From contig VAWW01000014.1 in assembly GCA_005884575.1 (NCBI GenBank), positions 1-40,811 on the forward strand: a stretch of 40,811 nucleotides of DNA, given 5' to 3'. The position numbers and the translations under genes were made by a program. Positions within the stretch are counted from its first letter, which is position 1, and every line of letters begins with the position of its first letter. The notes beneath the pieces are model-generated. The model was not told where the DNA came from. It made no database searches and saw only the letters and a program-made list of their open reading frames with translations. Source of the stretch: Actinomycetota bacterium (GTDB lineage Bacteria > Actinomycetota > Thermoleophilia > Gaiellales > Gaiellaceae). Below, one piece after another: positions 1 through 8,612 of this stretch.

Positions 1-182
1 TTTCACGGGAATCCAACCTCCGATGCATCCGTCGGGTCATATCGCGGAAGCGGGCCGGAGTGTTCGCTCCGACCCGCTTCTGGGCCGCGGGCCGTCTTTG
101 CGCCGCTGACGGGAGCGCGCCGCCCTGCCTGTTGCAACGAGACGGTGCGGCGGGCGGCCATCTTCCCGAGCAGACTTCCGGC

Positions 183-1310
183 ATGAACGCGTTCCCGATC
201 GGGGCGTCCGCGACCGTCGACGAACTCGAGGCCGATCCGCACCCGTTGCTCGCGCGCCTCCGCGCGCACGAGCCCGTCTCGTGGCTGCCGGCGCTCGACG
301 CCTGGCTCGTCACGCGCCGCGACCTCGCGCTCCAGGCGATGCGGGACGCAGAGACGTTCACCGTGGACGATCCGCGCTTCTCGACCGGACGCGTGGTCGG
401 CCCGAGCATGCTCACGCGCGACGGGGACGAGCACGCGCGGCACCGGGATCCGTTCGCACGGCCCTTCCGCCTCGACGCCGTCCGCGAGCGCTTCACCGCG
501 GTCGTCGCCGAGGAGACGGAGCGGTTGATCGACGCGATCGAGCCGCACGGCCGCGCAGAGCTGCGCCGCAGCGTCGCCGGGCCGCTCGCCGTCGCGGCGA
601 CGGCGACCGCGCTCGGGCTCGACTCAGCCGATTCGGCGCAGGTCCTCGGTTGGTACGACGCGATCGTGGACTCGGTCACGGGCGTCGCCGCAGGCCGGCC
701 GACAACACGCGCCGGGGACGAGGCGTTCGCCGAGCTGCGCGCCGCGATCGAGCCGAGCCTCGTCACCGGCGGGCCGTCGTCGCTCACGCCCGACGAGATC
801 GTGTCGAACGCCGGCGTGCTCCTGTTCGGCGGCATCGAGACGACCGAGGGGATGATCGCGAACGCGGTCCTGCATCTCCTGTCGAATGCCGACCAGCTCG
901 CGCTCGTGCGGGCGGACCGGGACCTCCTGCCGAACGCGATCGAGGAGTCGCTTCGCCTCGAGCCCGCCGCGGCCGTGATCGACCGCTACGCGACGCGCGA
1001 CGTCGAGCTCGGGGGGGCGCCGATCCGCCGCGGCGACCTCGTCACGCTCTCGATCGCCGGCGCGAATCGCGACCCCGCGACGTTCCCGGATCCGGACCGC
1101 TTCGACGTCCGGCGGGAAAACGCGAAGCTCCATCTCGCCTTTGCACAGGGGCCGCACGTCTGCATCGGGATGCACCTCGCGCGGCTCGAGGCGCACAGCG
1201 CGGTCGCGCGCCTGCTCGAGCGGCTGCCGAACCTCCGGCTCGCGGAACCCGCAGCGCCGCGCGGCCTCGTCTTCCGCAAGCCGCCGGAGCTCAATGCGCT
1301 GTGGGACTGA
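183..1310 (+). CDS. Cytochrome P450
   Basis: Soluble bacterial-type haem monooxygenase of 375 residues; substrate unknown. The I-helix oxygen-binding segment reads GGIETTE, the K-helix ExxR is EESLR, a PERF-like segment is FPDPDRF, and the cysteine-ligand loop is FAQGPHVCIG, so all core motifs are present. ATG at 183 gives a normal P450 N-terminus (MNAFPIGASATVDELEADP); the frame is open back to 60, but that extension has no P450 character. No ferredoxin or ferredoxin reductase lies nearby, so its electron donor must be elsewhere. The last 20 bp overlap the end of the convergent deiminase gene. Family is certain, the reaction is not. Confidence 0.93.
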   Translation: MNAFPIGASATVDELEADPHPLLARLRAHEPVSWLPALDAWLVTRRDLALQAMRDAETFTVDDPRFSTGRVVGPSMLTRDGDEHARHRDPFARPFRLDAVRERFTAVVAEETERLIDAIEPHGRAELRRSVAGPLAVAATATALGLDSADSAQVLGWYDAIVDSVTGVAAGRPTTRAGDEAFAELRAAIEPSLVTGGPSSLTPDEIVSNAGVLLFGGIETTEGMIANAVLHLLSNADQLALVRADRDLLPNAIEESLRLEPAAAVIDRYATRDVELGGAPIRRGDLVTLSIAGANRDPATFPDPDRFDVRRENAKLHLAFAQGPHVCIGMHLARLEAHSAVARLLERLPNLRLAEPAAPRGLVFRKPPELNALWD

Positions 1311-2325
1311 AGACGTCCGCGGAGCAACCCCAGACAAGGGCCCCGAAGAGGTCGTCGGCTCCGCGCAGCGCGACGCAGCCCGTGTCGACCTCGACGTCGG
1401 GCCACTGCTCGAGCCCGAGCGAGCCCGCGCCTTCGTCGGCGCCGAAGCAGAGGAGCGTGTCGGTCGTCAGCACGTCTCGGCGGCCGGCCTGGCGGCGGGC
1501 GATCCCGTCCAGCTCGCGCAGCTCCTCGAGCGGGTCGATGCGGACGTTCGAGTCGGAGCCGATGCAGAGTCCGATCCCGCGATGCAGCAGGCGCTCGACC
1601 GGGAGGAAGCCGTCGCCGAGGTTCGCCTCGGTCGTCGGGCAGGCGCACACGCGCGCGCCCGCGGCCGCGAGCAGGTCGAGCTCGGCGCCGTCCGCGTGCG
1701 TCCCGTGGACGATCGTCGCCCGCTCGGAGAGGCAACCGCAGCGGTCGAGCAGCTCGATCGGACGGACGCCGTGCTCGGCGAGGCACTCCTCGATCTCACG
1801 CGGCTGCTCGTCCGCGTGGACGTGCAGCGGCAGCTTCTCCGCCGCCGCGTAGCGCCCGAGCTCCTCGAGCCAGTCGGCGGGACAGGCACGGACGGAGTGG
1901 GGCGCGACCCCGACCCGGAGGCCCGCGTCGCGGAGCCGCTCGAGTCCGCGCAGGTACTCGGCGACCGACTCCTGGCGGAACTTCTCGGTCCCGCCGCGCC
2001 CGTACGCGACGTAGAGGAGGACGAGTTCGATTCCAGCCTCCTGCGCCGCCTCGCCCGCCGCGAGCGCCTCCTCGAGCCCGATGTAATGAAACTCGCCGAC
2101 CGCGGTGTAACCGGCGGCGAGCATCTCCCGGTAGACGTCGACGTACTCCTTCCGGACACGTCCCGGGGTCTGGCCCCGGGCCACGTCGAGCATCGCCTCG
2201 CGCCAGGCCCAGAAGTCCTCGCCCTCGGCGCGGCCCCGCATCGCCCGCTGGAAGGCGTGGCTGTGGGCGTTGACGAAGCCCGGAAGGGTGAGGCCGTCCA
2301 CCGGCCAATCTTCTATCTTCTCCAC
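1291..2325 (-). CDS. hutF: Formimidoylglutamate deiminase-like amidohydrolase, N-terminally short
   Basis: Amidohydrolase-superfamily enzyme of 344 residues, closest in motifs to HutF, which hydrolyses N-formimidoyl-L-glutamate to N-formylglutamate and ammonia in histidine degradation. Visible: the metal-binding HSH in FVNAHSHAFQRAMRG followed by the HutF-typical FWAWREAML, then HVHADEQ, VHGTHAD and the metal aspartate in GSDSN. The GTG start at 2325 leaves only about 16 residues before the HSH strand, whereas HutF proteins normally have about 50 more, forming part of the small beta domain. Upstream sequence in this frame is only the antisense of the glycosidase gene. The start codon abuts that of the divergent gene inside CACGTG. 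No other hut genes are in the window. Guanine-deaminase-like relatives are the main alternative. Confidence 0.8.
   Translation of the reverse strand: MEKIEDWPVDGLTLPGFVNAHSHAFQRAMRGRAEGEDFWAWREAMLDVARGQTPGRVRKEYVDVYREMLAAGYTAVGEFHYIGLEEALAAGEAAQEAGIELVLLYVAYGRGGTEKFRQESVAEYLRGLERLRDAGLRVGVAPHSVRACPADWLEELGRYAAAEKLPLHVHADEQPREIEECLAEHGVRPIELLDRCGCLSERATIVHGTHADGAELDLLAAAGARVCACPTTEANLGDGFLPVERLLHRGIGLCIGSDSNVRIDPLEELRELDGIARRQAGRRDVLTTDTLLCFGADEGAGSLGLEQWPDVEVDTGCVALRGADDLFGALVWGCSADVFSPTAH
2314..2319 (+). promoter_or_regulatory. -10-like hexamer for leaderless GH99-like gene
   Basis: TATCTT fits TANNNT and ends 6 nt before the GTG at 2326; no ribosome-binding sequence lies between. No convincing -35 is visible. 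It falls inside the 5' end of the divergent hutF coding sequence. Confidence 0.4.
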
Positions 2326-3291
2326 GTGACGCGGAGCCTCCGGCGACTCGCGGCGACGGCGGCTCTCGCCCTCCTCGTCGTTCCGGCCGCGTCCGCGCGT
2401 CCGCTCGTCGCGATCTTCTACTACCCCTGGTACGGCACTCCTGCGCTCGACGGCGACTACCAGATGTGGACGCAGAACGGCCACGCGCCGCCGCACGATC
2501 TCTATTCGGCGTTCTTCCCGTGGCGCGGGGCATACTCGAGCAGCGACCCGAACCTCGTCGACCGACAGATGGCGGAGATCGCCGCGGCCGGAGTGGACGA
2601 GGTCGTCGTCTCGTGGTGGGGCTGGGGCTCGCCGACGGACAGGCGGCTGCCCTCGGTTATCCGCGCCGCGCAGAAGTACCACCTGACCGTCGCGGTCCAC
2701 ATCGAGCCGTTCGAGGACCGGACGGCGGCGGCGGTCGCGGGCGACGTCAAGCACCTTGCCGAGCTCGGGATCACCGACGTCTACGTGTTCGACCCGATGA
2801 AGGTCACGGCCGCGGAGTGGGCCGCCGTCCGCCCGACGATGCCGCCGGTTCGCCTTTTCGCGCAGACCGGCAGCGTCGGGTTCGCCGCGGCGGCCGGCTT
2901 CGACGGGATCTACACGTACGACATCGTCACGTACACCGGCGACAAGTTCATCCGGCTCTGCACGCAGGCCCACGCGGCGCACCTGCTCTGCGCGCCCTCG
3001 GTCGGACCAGGCTACGACGCGGTGCGGGCGGACGGCGACCACCAGTACAAGCCGCGCCGGGGCGGCGGCACCTACGACGCGATGTGGACGGCGGCGCTCA
3101 ACGCCTGGCCCGACGCGGTCACGATTACGAGTTACAACGAGTGGGGCGAGGGGACGCAGATCGAGCCGGCGCGGGCGGTCGCGGGCTACGCAAGCTACGA
3201 CGGTGCCTGGAAGCTCCGCGGCGCAGCGGCGTCCCGGGCGTATCTCGATCGCACCGCGTACTGGGCGGCTCGGCTCCACATCCGGCCCTGA
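2326..3291 (+). CDS. Secreted glycoside hydrolase, GH99-like (endo-alpha-mannosidase type)
   Basis: Secreted 321-residue protein resembling the GH99/glycosyltransferase WbsX-type TIM-barrel family, whose characterised members cleave internal alpha-1,2-mannosidic bonds. An N-terminal signal peptide ([20 protein letters not shown] then ASA) precedes the barrel. Family-like landmarks are IFYYPWYG on strand 1, [14 protein letters not shown] with candidate acidic residues, and [13 protein letters not shown] near the C-terminus. GTG at 2326 is the only start that leaves the signal peptide intact; there is no Shine-Dalgarno sequence, but TATCTT lies 6 nt upstream, suggesting a leaderless message. 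The following genes pgsA and a mannose-type nucleotidyltransferase run in the same direction, which fits glycan work at the envelope. Substrate is inferred only. Confidence 0.8.
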   Translation: MTRSLRRLAATAALALLVVPAASARPLVAIFYYPWYGTPALDGDYQMWTQNGHAPPHDLYSAFFPWRGAYSSSDPNLVDRQMAEIAAAGVDEVVVSWWGWGSPTDRRLPSVIRAAQKYHLTVAVHIEPFEDRTAAAVAGDVKHLAELGITDVYVFDPMKVTAAEWAAVRPTMPPVRLFAQTGSVGFAAAAGFDGIYTYDIVTYTGDKFIRLCTQAHAAHLLCAPSVGPGYDAVRADGDHQYKPRRGGGTYDAMWTAALNAWPDAVTITSYNEWGEGTQIEPARAVAGYASYDGAWKLRGAAASRAYLDRTAYWAARLHIRP

Positions 3292-3301
3292 GGGCGACGA
3301 C

Positions 3302-3307
3302 TATCCT
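3302..3307 (+). promoter_or_regulatory. -10-like hexamer for pgsA
   Basis: TATCCT fits TANNNT and is followed by 7 nt and then the ATG of pgsA at 3315. It sits in the 23-nt gap after the glycosidase stop, so pgsA and the genes behind it may have their own, possibly leaderless, promoter. No -35 is recognisable. Confidence 0.35.
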
Positions 3308-3314
3308 AGGCGGC

Positions 3315-3866
3315 ATGGCGACCCGCGCCGTGCCGGCCCCACTCGCGCAACTGCCCAACGCGCTCACGGTCGGCCGCCTCGCCCTGATTCCCGTCTTCGT
3401 TGCGCTGATGATCCAGGCCGGCGACTCGCCGACCTGGGCCGCGGGGATCCTCTTCGGCGTTGCCGGCGTCACCGACCAGATCGACGGCTTCCTCGCGCGG
3501 CGCTGGCACGTCGAGTCGCGCTTCGGCAAGATCGCGGACCCGCTCGCCGACCGGCTGATGATCGACGCGGCGGTGATCCTGCTCGTCGCGTACGGCCGCC
3601 TGCCGTGGGCCGCTCTCGCGGTGATCATCGCGCGAGACCTGCTGCTGCTCGCCGGCTACCGCGTCCTCGCGCCGCGCGGGATCGACATCGACGTCAACCT
3701 CGCCGGCAAGGCAGCGACGTGGCTCCTCTACGCAGGCATCGGGTTCCGGATCGTGACGCACGACTCGACCGAGTGGCCGCTCTGGCTCTTCTGGATCGGC
3801 CTCGCGCTCGCTCTCGTCGCGGCACTGTTGTACGTCCGCACGGCCTGGAAGGAGCTCCGGCGATGA
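3315..3866 (+). CDS. pgsA: CDP-diacylglycerol--glycerol-3-phosphate phosphatidyltransferase family
   Basis: Integral membrane enzyme of 183 residues. It carries the full CDP-alcohol phosphotransferase signature: DQIDGFLAR, eight residues, then GKIADPLAD, which supplies the aspartates that bind the metal and CDP. Four to six hydrophobic helices are predictable, including one at residues 17-35 and one at the C-terminus. Length and the [16 protein letters not shown] opening match PgsA, which makes phosphatidylglycerophosphate from CDP-diacylglycerol. Other members (phosphatidylinositol-phosphate synthase, cardiolipin synthase) share the motif, so substrate choice is inferred from overall likeness. 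Its stop overlaps the next ATG by 4 nt (ATGA), indicating translational coupling with the nucleotidyltransferase gene. Confidence 0.88.
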   Translation: MATRAVPAPLAQLPNALTVGRLALIPVFVALMIQAGDSPTWAAGILFGVAGVTDQIDGFLARRWHVESRFGKIADPLADRLMIDAAVILLVAYGRLPWAALAVIIARDLLLLAGYRVLAPRGIDIDVNLAGKAATWLLYAGIGFRIVTHDSTEWPLWLFWIGLALALVAALLYVRTAWKELRR

Positions 3867-6370
3867 AGGCGGTCGTGATGGCCGGCGGCGAGGGCACGCG
3901 CCTGCGGCCGCTCACCTCGAACCAGCCGAAGCCGATGGTCCCGATCGTCGGCAAGCCGTGCATGGAGCACATCCTCGAGCTGCTGCGCGAGCACGGCTTC
4001 GAGGACGTCGTCGTCACCGTCGCCTTCCTGCCGCAATCGATCCGCAGCTACTTCGGCACCGGCGAGTCGCTCGGCGTCAACATCGAGTACTCGGTGGAGG
4101 AGTCGCCGCTCGGCACCGCCGGCTCAGTGCGACTCGCGTCGGACGCGCTCGACGACACGTTCCTCGTCATCTCCGGCGACGCGCTCTGCGACTTCGATCT
4201 GACGAAGCTGATCGAGTTCCACCGCGAGAAGCGGGCATCGGTGACGATCGGCCTGAAGTCCGTCGACAACCCGCTCGAGTTCGGGATCGTCGTCACCGAC
4301 GACGAGGGCCGGATCGAGCGCTTCCTCGAGAAGCCCTCCTGGGGCCAGGTCTTCTCCGACACGATCAACACGGGCATCTACGTGGTCGAGCCGGAGGTGT
4401 TGCGCCACGTACCGACCGACCGCCCGTACGACTTCTCGAAGGAGCTCTTTCCGCTCCTGCTCGAGATGGGCCGCCCGATGTACGGATACGTGATGGACGG
4501 CTACTGGCAGGACATCGGCAACCTCGACCAGTACCGCCAGGCGAACTTCGACGCGCTCGACGAGAGCGTGCGGCTGAACGTCCCGGGAATTCGCCTGCGC
4601 GGGAACATCTGGATCGGCGAGGGCGTCGACACCGAGCTCGACGCGATCGTCGGCCCTGCCTTCGTCGGCAACAACTGCCGCATCGGCCCGGACGCGACGG
4701 TCGGCCCGTACGCCGTGCTCTCGAACGGCGTCACGCTGCGCGACGCGGCCCGCGCGTCGCGCTCGATCGTCGACGCGGCGACGTACCTCGGCCGGTCGAC
4801 GATCGTCGAGGGCGCGATCCTCGGCAAGTCGTGCGACCTGCGCGCGCACGTCCGCGTGCACGAGGGCGTTGCGATCGGCGACGAGGTCACGATCGGCGCG
4901 GAGAGCGTGATCATGCCCGGCGTCCGGATCTATCCCTACAAGGAGGTCGAGACGGGCTCACAGATCTTCGAGAGCCTGATCTGGGAGTCGCGTGCGTCGA
5001 CCCGCCTCTTCGGCAAGGACGGCGTCCAGGGGATGATCAACGTCGACCTGACGCCCGACGTCGCCGTGCGGCTCGCGACGGCCTTCGGCACCGCGCTCAA
5101 GCGCGGCTCGCGCGTGGTCGCCAGCCGAGAGAACACACCGGCGTGCCGGATCATCAAGCGCGCGATGATCGCCGGGCTCAACTCGACCGGCGTCGGCGTC
5201 GCCGATCTCCGCGTGCTGCCCTCCGCGGTCGCGCGCCACCTGTTGAAGACCGAGAGCTTCGACGGCGGCTTCCACGTCGGCGTGCTGCCGAACGACCCGG
5301 AGGTGATCCGGATCTCGTTCTTCGAGCCGCCCGGAATCGCGATGACGTCGGCGATGCAGAAGGAGATCGAGAAGCACTTCTCGCGCCAGGAGCTGCGGCG
5401 GACGTCGGCGGCGGACGTCGGCTCCACGACGTATCCGGCGCGGGTGCGCGAGTCGTACGCGCAGGACCTGCTGTCGGGGCTCGACCGCGACGCGATCCGT
5501 GCGCGTGGGTTCAGGATCGTCGTCGACTACGGCTTCTCGGCATCGTCGTATGTGCTGCCGCTCGTGCTCGCGCCGCTCGGCGTCGAGCTCGTGTCGGCGC
5601 ACGCGTTCCCGACGGAGACGGACGGTGCCGGTGTCGAGCTCGGCGAGTCGCTCGGCCAGGCGCGCCGGCTCGTGAAGGCGATCGGCGCCGATCTCGGCGC
5701 CGTGTTCGACCGCGCCGGCGAGCGGCTCTACGTCGTCGACGAGCGCGGGGAGGAAGTGCCGCCCGACCGGCTGCTGCTGCTCTACCTGCAGCTGATCGGC
5801 GAGACGAACCACAGCGGACTTGTCGCCTTCCCGGTGATCGTGACGAGCCAGGTCGACCGGCTTGCGGAGGCCGCCGGGCTCGAAGTCGTGCGCACCCCCG
5901 CCTCGCTGCCGGAGCTGACGAAGGCGGCAGCAGGCGACGGTGTGGTCTTCGGCGGCGCCGTCGGCGGCGGCTATGTCTTCCCGGACTTCCTCCCGGCCTA
6001 CGACGCGGTCGCGAGCCTCGCGAAGCTGCTCGAGCTGCTGGCGCCGGTCGACCAGGCGCTCTCGGAGCTCGTCGCGCACCTCCCTGAGCCGACGCTCGTC
6101 CATCGCCAGCTCGCGTGCCCGTGGGCGCTCAAGGGGACGGTGATGCGCGTCCTCAACGAGCGCTTCGCCGACCGAGAGGTCGACCTGACCGACGGGATCA
6201 AGGTCTTCGACGAGCGCGGCTGGGCGCAGGTGCTGCCCGACCCGGACGAGCCGGTGATCCACGTGTACGCCGAAGGCGAGACGCGCGAGACGTCCGAGGA
6301 GCTCGCGGCCGAGCTGAGCACGCTCGTCGAGGAGATCGAGCAGGGCAACGCGGCCGCGGCGAGAACCTAG
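3863..6370 (+). CDS. Nucleotidyltransferase / left-handed beta-helix / degenerate phosphomannomutase fusion
   Basis: 835-residue fusion. Residues 1-235 are a sugar-1-phosphate nucleotidyltransferase with the signature [11 protein letters not shown] and PKPMVP, typical of mannose-1-phosphate guanylyltransferases. About 255-375 are hexapeptide repeats (left-handed beta-helix). From about 380 the chain resembles phosphomannomutase/phosphoglucomutase. In that part the usual catalytic TASHNP loop is not present: the equivalent stretch near 470-490 reads [19 protein letters not shown]. The usual DxDxDR metal loop is FDRAGER (near 614), also degenerate. The mutase module is therefore probably non-catalytic, perhaps structural or sugar-sensing. 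It is coupled to pgsA by a 4-nt overlap, which fits GDP-mannose supply for envelope glycans. The exact nucleotide and sugar are not proven by the sequence. Confidence 0.85.
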   Translation: MKAVVMAGGEGTRLRPLTSNQPKPMVPIVGKPCMEHILELLREHGFEDVVVTVAFLPQSIRSYFGTGESLGVNIEYSVEESPLGTAGSVRLASDALDDTFLVISGDALCDFDLTKLIEFHREKRASVTIGLKSVDNPLEFGIVVTDDEGRIERFLEKPSWGQVFSDTINTGIYVVEPEVLRHVPTDRPYDFSKELFPLLLEMGRPMYGYVMDGYWQDIGNLDQYRQANFDALDESVRLNVPGIRLRGNIWIGEGVDTELDAIVGPAFVGNNCRIGPDATVGPYAVLSNGVTLRDAARASRSIVDAATYLGRSTIVEGAILGKSCDLRAHVRVHEGVAIGDEVTIGAESVIMPGVRIYPYKEVETGSQIFESLIWESRASTRLFGKDGVQGMINVDLTPDVAVRLATAFGTALKRGSRVVASRENTPACRIIKRAMIAGLNSTGVGVADLRVLPSAVARHLLKTESFDGGFHVGVLPNDPEVIRISFFEPPGIAMTSAMQKEIEKHFSRQELRRTSAADVGSTTYPARVRESYAQDLLSGLDRDAIRARGFRIVVDYGFSASSYVLPLVLAPLGVELVSAHAFPTETDGAGVELGESLGQARRLVKAIGADLGAVFDRAGERLYVVDERGEEVPPDRLLLLYLQLIGETNHSGLVAFPVIVTSQVDRLAEAAGLEVVRTPASLPELTKAAAGDGVVFGGAVGGGYVFPDFLPAYDAVASLAKLLELLAPVDQALSELVAHLPEPTLVHRQLACPWALKGTVMRVLNERFADREVDLTDGIKVFDERGWAQVLPDPDEPVIHVYAEGETRETSEELAAELSTLVEEIEQGNAAAART

Positions 6371-6424
6371 AACTCCCATAGGCTAAAGTTCAGGTTGAGC
6401 CCTGGAACCGACTGAAAGGTCGCC

Positions 6425-6667
6425 TTGGAACCGCTGCCCGATCTCGCGAGCCTGACCGACGAAGACCTCAAGAAGCTGATCGACGACCTGACGCACCGTG
6501 AACAGGAAGTCTCGTTCGAACGGCGGATCCTGCACGGCAAGATCGACATCCTCCGCGCCGAGCTCGTCGCGCGGCTGCAGAAGACGCAGGGGAGGAGCGT
6601 GCTCGACCAGGTCGACGTCGAGTCGCTGACGGACATCCTCGCCGGCAAGGCCGCTCCACCCAGGTAA
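6425..6667 (+). CDS. RsiG-like small coiled-coil protein (candidate c-di-GMP-responsive anti-sigma)
   Basis: 80-residue helical protein. Residues 26-41 match the c-di-GMP-binding repeat of Streptomyces RsiG, E-x3-S-x2-R-x3-Q-x3-D, with E26, S30, R33, H37 and D41; only the glutamine is changed, to His. Streptomyces RsiG has two copies in an antiparallel coiled coil and holds sigma WhiG inactive when loaded with c-di-GMP; Rubrobacter homologues have one copy and dimerise. This protein has one copy. TTG at 6425 follows an AAAGGT ribosome-binding sequence at 6414-6419. The next gene begins immediately after its stop. No WhiG-type sigma is in the window, so the partner is unknown. A GGDEF/HD-GYP protein lies at 17.1-19.9 kb. 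Confidence 0.75.
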   Translation: MEPLPDLASLTDEDLKKLIDDLTHREQEVSFERRILHGKIDILRAELVARLQKTQGRSVLDQVDVESLTDILAGKAAPPR

Positions 6668-7135
6668 ATGAGTCACGTGTACTGCCCCGAGTGCGGCTTC
6701 CAGAACCCGGAGGCCGCCAACTACTGCGCGCGTTGCGGCTCGGCGCTGCTCAAGCCCGACGAGGCGGAGGCGACGATGACGTTCACGCCCGAGGCCAGCG
6801 ACGTCCAGGCCGAGAACGCGCTCGAGGAGGTCGGGATCACCGGCCCGGCGCTCGTCGTCCGCTCGGGCGGGGGCAGATCCGGCGAGACCTTCCCGATCGG
6901 CGGCGAGCGCACGACGATCGGCCGCTCGCCCGACTGCGGGATTTTTCTCGACGATGTCACCGTCTCGCGCAAGCACGCGATTCTCGGCCAGCGCAACGGG
7001 CGCTACGTGATCGAGGACCAGGGCAGCCTGAACGGCACCTTCGTCAACCGCAAGCGGGTCGAGTCGGCGGAGCTCGAGGACGGCGACGAGCTCCAGATCG
7101 GCAAATACCGCCTGAGCTTCCTCCATCGCGCATGA
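6668..7135 (+). CDS. Zinc-ribbon FHA-domain protein (GarA-like)
   Basis: 155 residues. The N-terminus is a zinc ribbon (CPEC near 6-9 and CARC near 21-24). An acidic linker contains ATMTFTP, placed where GarA/OdhI carry their phosphorylated threonines. The C-terminal FHA domain shows GRSPDC, VSRKHA and GSLNGTFVN, the phosphothreonine-binding loops. In mycobacteria and corynebacteria GarA/OdhI are Ser/Thr-kinase targets that control 2-oxoglutarate metabolism, and garA sits just before the MerR gene ftsR (Rv1827-Rv1828); the same order appears here. The added zinc ribbon and the absence of a clear ETTS motif mean that a metabolic GarA role is inference. ATG follows the previous stop directly and the stop overlaps ftsR by 4 nt. 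Confidence 0.85.
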   Translation: MSHVYCPECGFQNPEAANYCARCGSALLKPDEAEATMTFTPEASDVQAENALEEVGITGPALVVRSGGGRSGETFPIGGERTTIGRSPDCGIFLDDVTVSRKHAILGQRNGRYVIEDQGSLNGTFVNRKRVESAELEDGDELQIGKYRLSFLHRA

Positions 7136-7818
7136 GCACCACCGAAGCACCCACCCGGGAGAAGCGCCTGACGATCGGCGCGGTCTGCGACCGGCTGAAG
7201 GCCGAGTTCCCGGACATTTCGATCTCGAAGATCCGCTACCTCGAGGACCAGGGGCTGCTCGCACCGCAGCGGACGCAGGGCGGCTACCGGCTCTTCAGCG
7301 AAGAGGATGTCGAGCGGCTCGAGACGATCCTGCGGCTGCAGCGCGACGAGTTCCTGCCGCTGCGCGTGATCCGCGAGGAGCTCGCCGCCGGCGCCGGCCG
7401 CGAGCGCAAGCGCCGACGCGCCGGCATCGCCGAGGCGGAGGCCGAGCTCGACCTCGAGGAGCTCTGCGAGCGGGCCGGGATCGCGCCCGACCTGGCGCGC
7501 GAGCTCGAGTCGTTCGGGCTGGTCGAGGGCCGCGCGGAGGGAGGCGAGCGCCTCTACCTCGAGAGCGACGCCGACATCGCGGCGGCCTGCGGCAATCTCG
7601 CCCGCTACGGGATCGCGCCCCGCCACCTCCGCGCCTTCCGCACGGCCGCCGACCGCGAGGCCGGCCTGCTCGAGGCGCTGGTCGCGCCCGCCCTCCGTTC
7701 CCGCAACCCCGAGCGGCGCCGCGCCGGGCTCGCCGAGCTGCACGATCTCGCCGAGTCCTCGCAGGAGCTGCAGCAGCTTCTCTTCCGGCGCGACCTGCGC
7801 AGGCTCGCGGCGTCGTGA
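7132..7818 (+). CDS. ftsR: MerR-family regulator FtsR
   Basis: 228-residue DNA-binding protein. The N-terminal winged helix (residues about 12-85) reads LTIGAVCDRLKAEF, ISISKIRYLEDQGLL, GYRLF and DVERLETILRLQRD, followed by FLPLRVIREEL, the pattern of FtsR/Rv1828. In Corynebacterium FtsR activates ftsZ. The C-terminal half (about 100-228) is a helical domain with no recognised ligand-binding cysteines. Position right after the FHA gene, with a 4-nt overlap (ATGA), is conserved synteny supporting the call over a generic MerR. It also overlaps the GTG of the following apt by 4 nt, so FHA, ftsR and apt are probably translated as one unit. Confidence 0.87.
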   Translation: MSTTEAPTREKRLTIGAVCDRLKAEFPDISISKIRYLEDQGLLAPQRTQGGYRLFSEEDVERLETILRLQRDEFLPLRVIREELAAGAGRERKRRRAGIAEAEAELDLEELCERAGIAPDLARELESFGLVEGRAEGGERLYLESDADIAAACGNLARYGIAPRHLRAFRTAADREAGLLEALVAPALRSRNPERRRAGLAELHDLAESSQELQQLLFRRDLRRLAAS

Positions 7819-8279
7819 GCGCGATCGACCTGCGGAGCAAAATCCGGGAGGTCCCGGACTTCCCGACGCCGGGCGTCGGCTTCAAGGACATCACGCCGCT
7901 GCTGCTCGACCACGACGCGCTGCACCAGGCGGTCACCGAGCTCTCGGATTGGTCGAAGGAGCGGAACCCCGACCTGATCCTCGGTGCCGAGGCGCGCGGG
8001 TTCATCCTGGGCGCGGCGATCGCCTGCCACACCGGTTGCGGCTTCGTGCCCGCGCGGCGGCCCGGGAAGCTGCCGCCGGAGACGGTCTCGGCCACGTACA
8101 TGCTCGAGTACGGCGAGAACTCGCTGGAGCTGAACGCGGACGCGATCGCGGACGGCGCCCGCGTGGTCATCCACGACGACGTGCTCGCGGCAGGCGGCTG
8201 CTTCGTGATCGAGCTCTCGTTCCTCGGCGGCCGGGAACGGGTGTCGCAGTACGACATGTACTCGCTGATCAGGTACTGA
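7815..8279 (+). CDS. apt: Adenine phosphoribosyltransferase with internal deletion
   Basis: 154 residues; Apt is usually about 170-180. Apt converts adenine and PRPP to AMP. The start (LRSKIREVPDFPTPGVGFKD), GAEARGFILGAAIA, RRPGKLP and EYG segments are standard. The PRPP loop begins normally as VVIHDDVLAAGG, but the sequence then jumps straight to CFVIELSFLGGRERV, which in other Apt proteins lies about 20 residues further on. The missing part includes the threonine of the ATGGT loop and the following helix. The join is near nt 8190-8203 and keeps the frame. If real, activity is doubtful; an assembly error is possible. GTG start overlaps the ftsR stop. The tail lacks any extra domain. Confidence 0.85.
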   Translation: MSAIDLRSKIREVPDFPTPGVGFKDITPLLLDHDALHQAVTELSDWSKERNPDLILGAEARGFILGAAIACHTGCGFVPARRPGKLPPETVSATYMLEYGENSLELNADAIADGARVVIHDDVLAAGGCFVIELSFLGGRERVSQYDMYSLIRY

Positions 8280-8297
8280 TCCGTCCGAGCAGCCACG

Positions 8298-8303
8298 TAC
8301 CGT
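8298..8303 (+). promoter_or_regulatory. -10-like hexamer for the gene at 8310
   Basis: TACCGT fits TANNNT and is followed by exactly 6 nt before ATG at 8310, with no Shine-Dalgarno sequence. It would drive a leaderless message for the two unknown genes behind apt. No clear -35. Confidence 0.35.
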
Positions 8304-8309
8304 TCCGAC

Positions 8310-8612
8310 ATGGCCCGCTCGGTGGACGAGCGCTTCGACGAGATCGAGAGGCTGCTGGCAGAGCTGCGGCGCGAGGTCGCCGCGCAGGCGCAGGAGCCGC
8401 GTCCGCGCGGGAAGGGCCCTGATCTGGTCGCCGCCGCGGAGCAGTGGGTGCGCGGGCTCGGCTGGGACGAGACGTTCGACGAAGCGATGGTCGGGGAAGA
8501 ACTGAGCATCATCGAACGGCGAGTCCATTCCGAGCTCGACCCCGACGAGCGCGAACGGCTGCTCCAGCTCTGGCGCGCGCTGCGGGCCGAGCGGTTCCCG
8601 GCGGCGGCCTGA
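8310..8612 (+). CDS. Unknown 100-residue acidic helical protein
   Basis: Not recognised. 100 residues, strongly charged and predicted mostly helical: residues 1-30 form a possible short coiled coil (RFDEIERLLAELRREVAAQ), followed by a basic Pro/Arg linker and a second helical part ending in RLLQLWRALRAERF. No cysteines, signal peptide or membrane helix. Its stop overlaps the next ATG (TGATG), so it is translationally coupled to the cysteine-rich unknown at 8612. The pair may act together, but nothing in the sequence says how. Coding is supported by codon-position GC bias and by the tight packing. Confidence 0.6.
   Translation: MARSVDERFDEIERLLAELRREVAAQAQEPRPRGKGPDLVAAAEQWVRGLGWDETFDEAMVGEELSIIERRVHSELDPDERERLLQLWRALRAERFPAAA

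Noticed and set aside
60-182. N-terminal extension of the P450 reading frame
   Set aside because: It has no P450 character and the ATG at 183 gives the normal family start.
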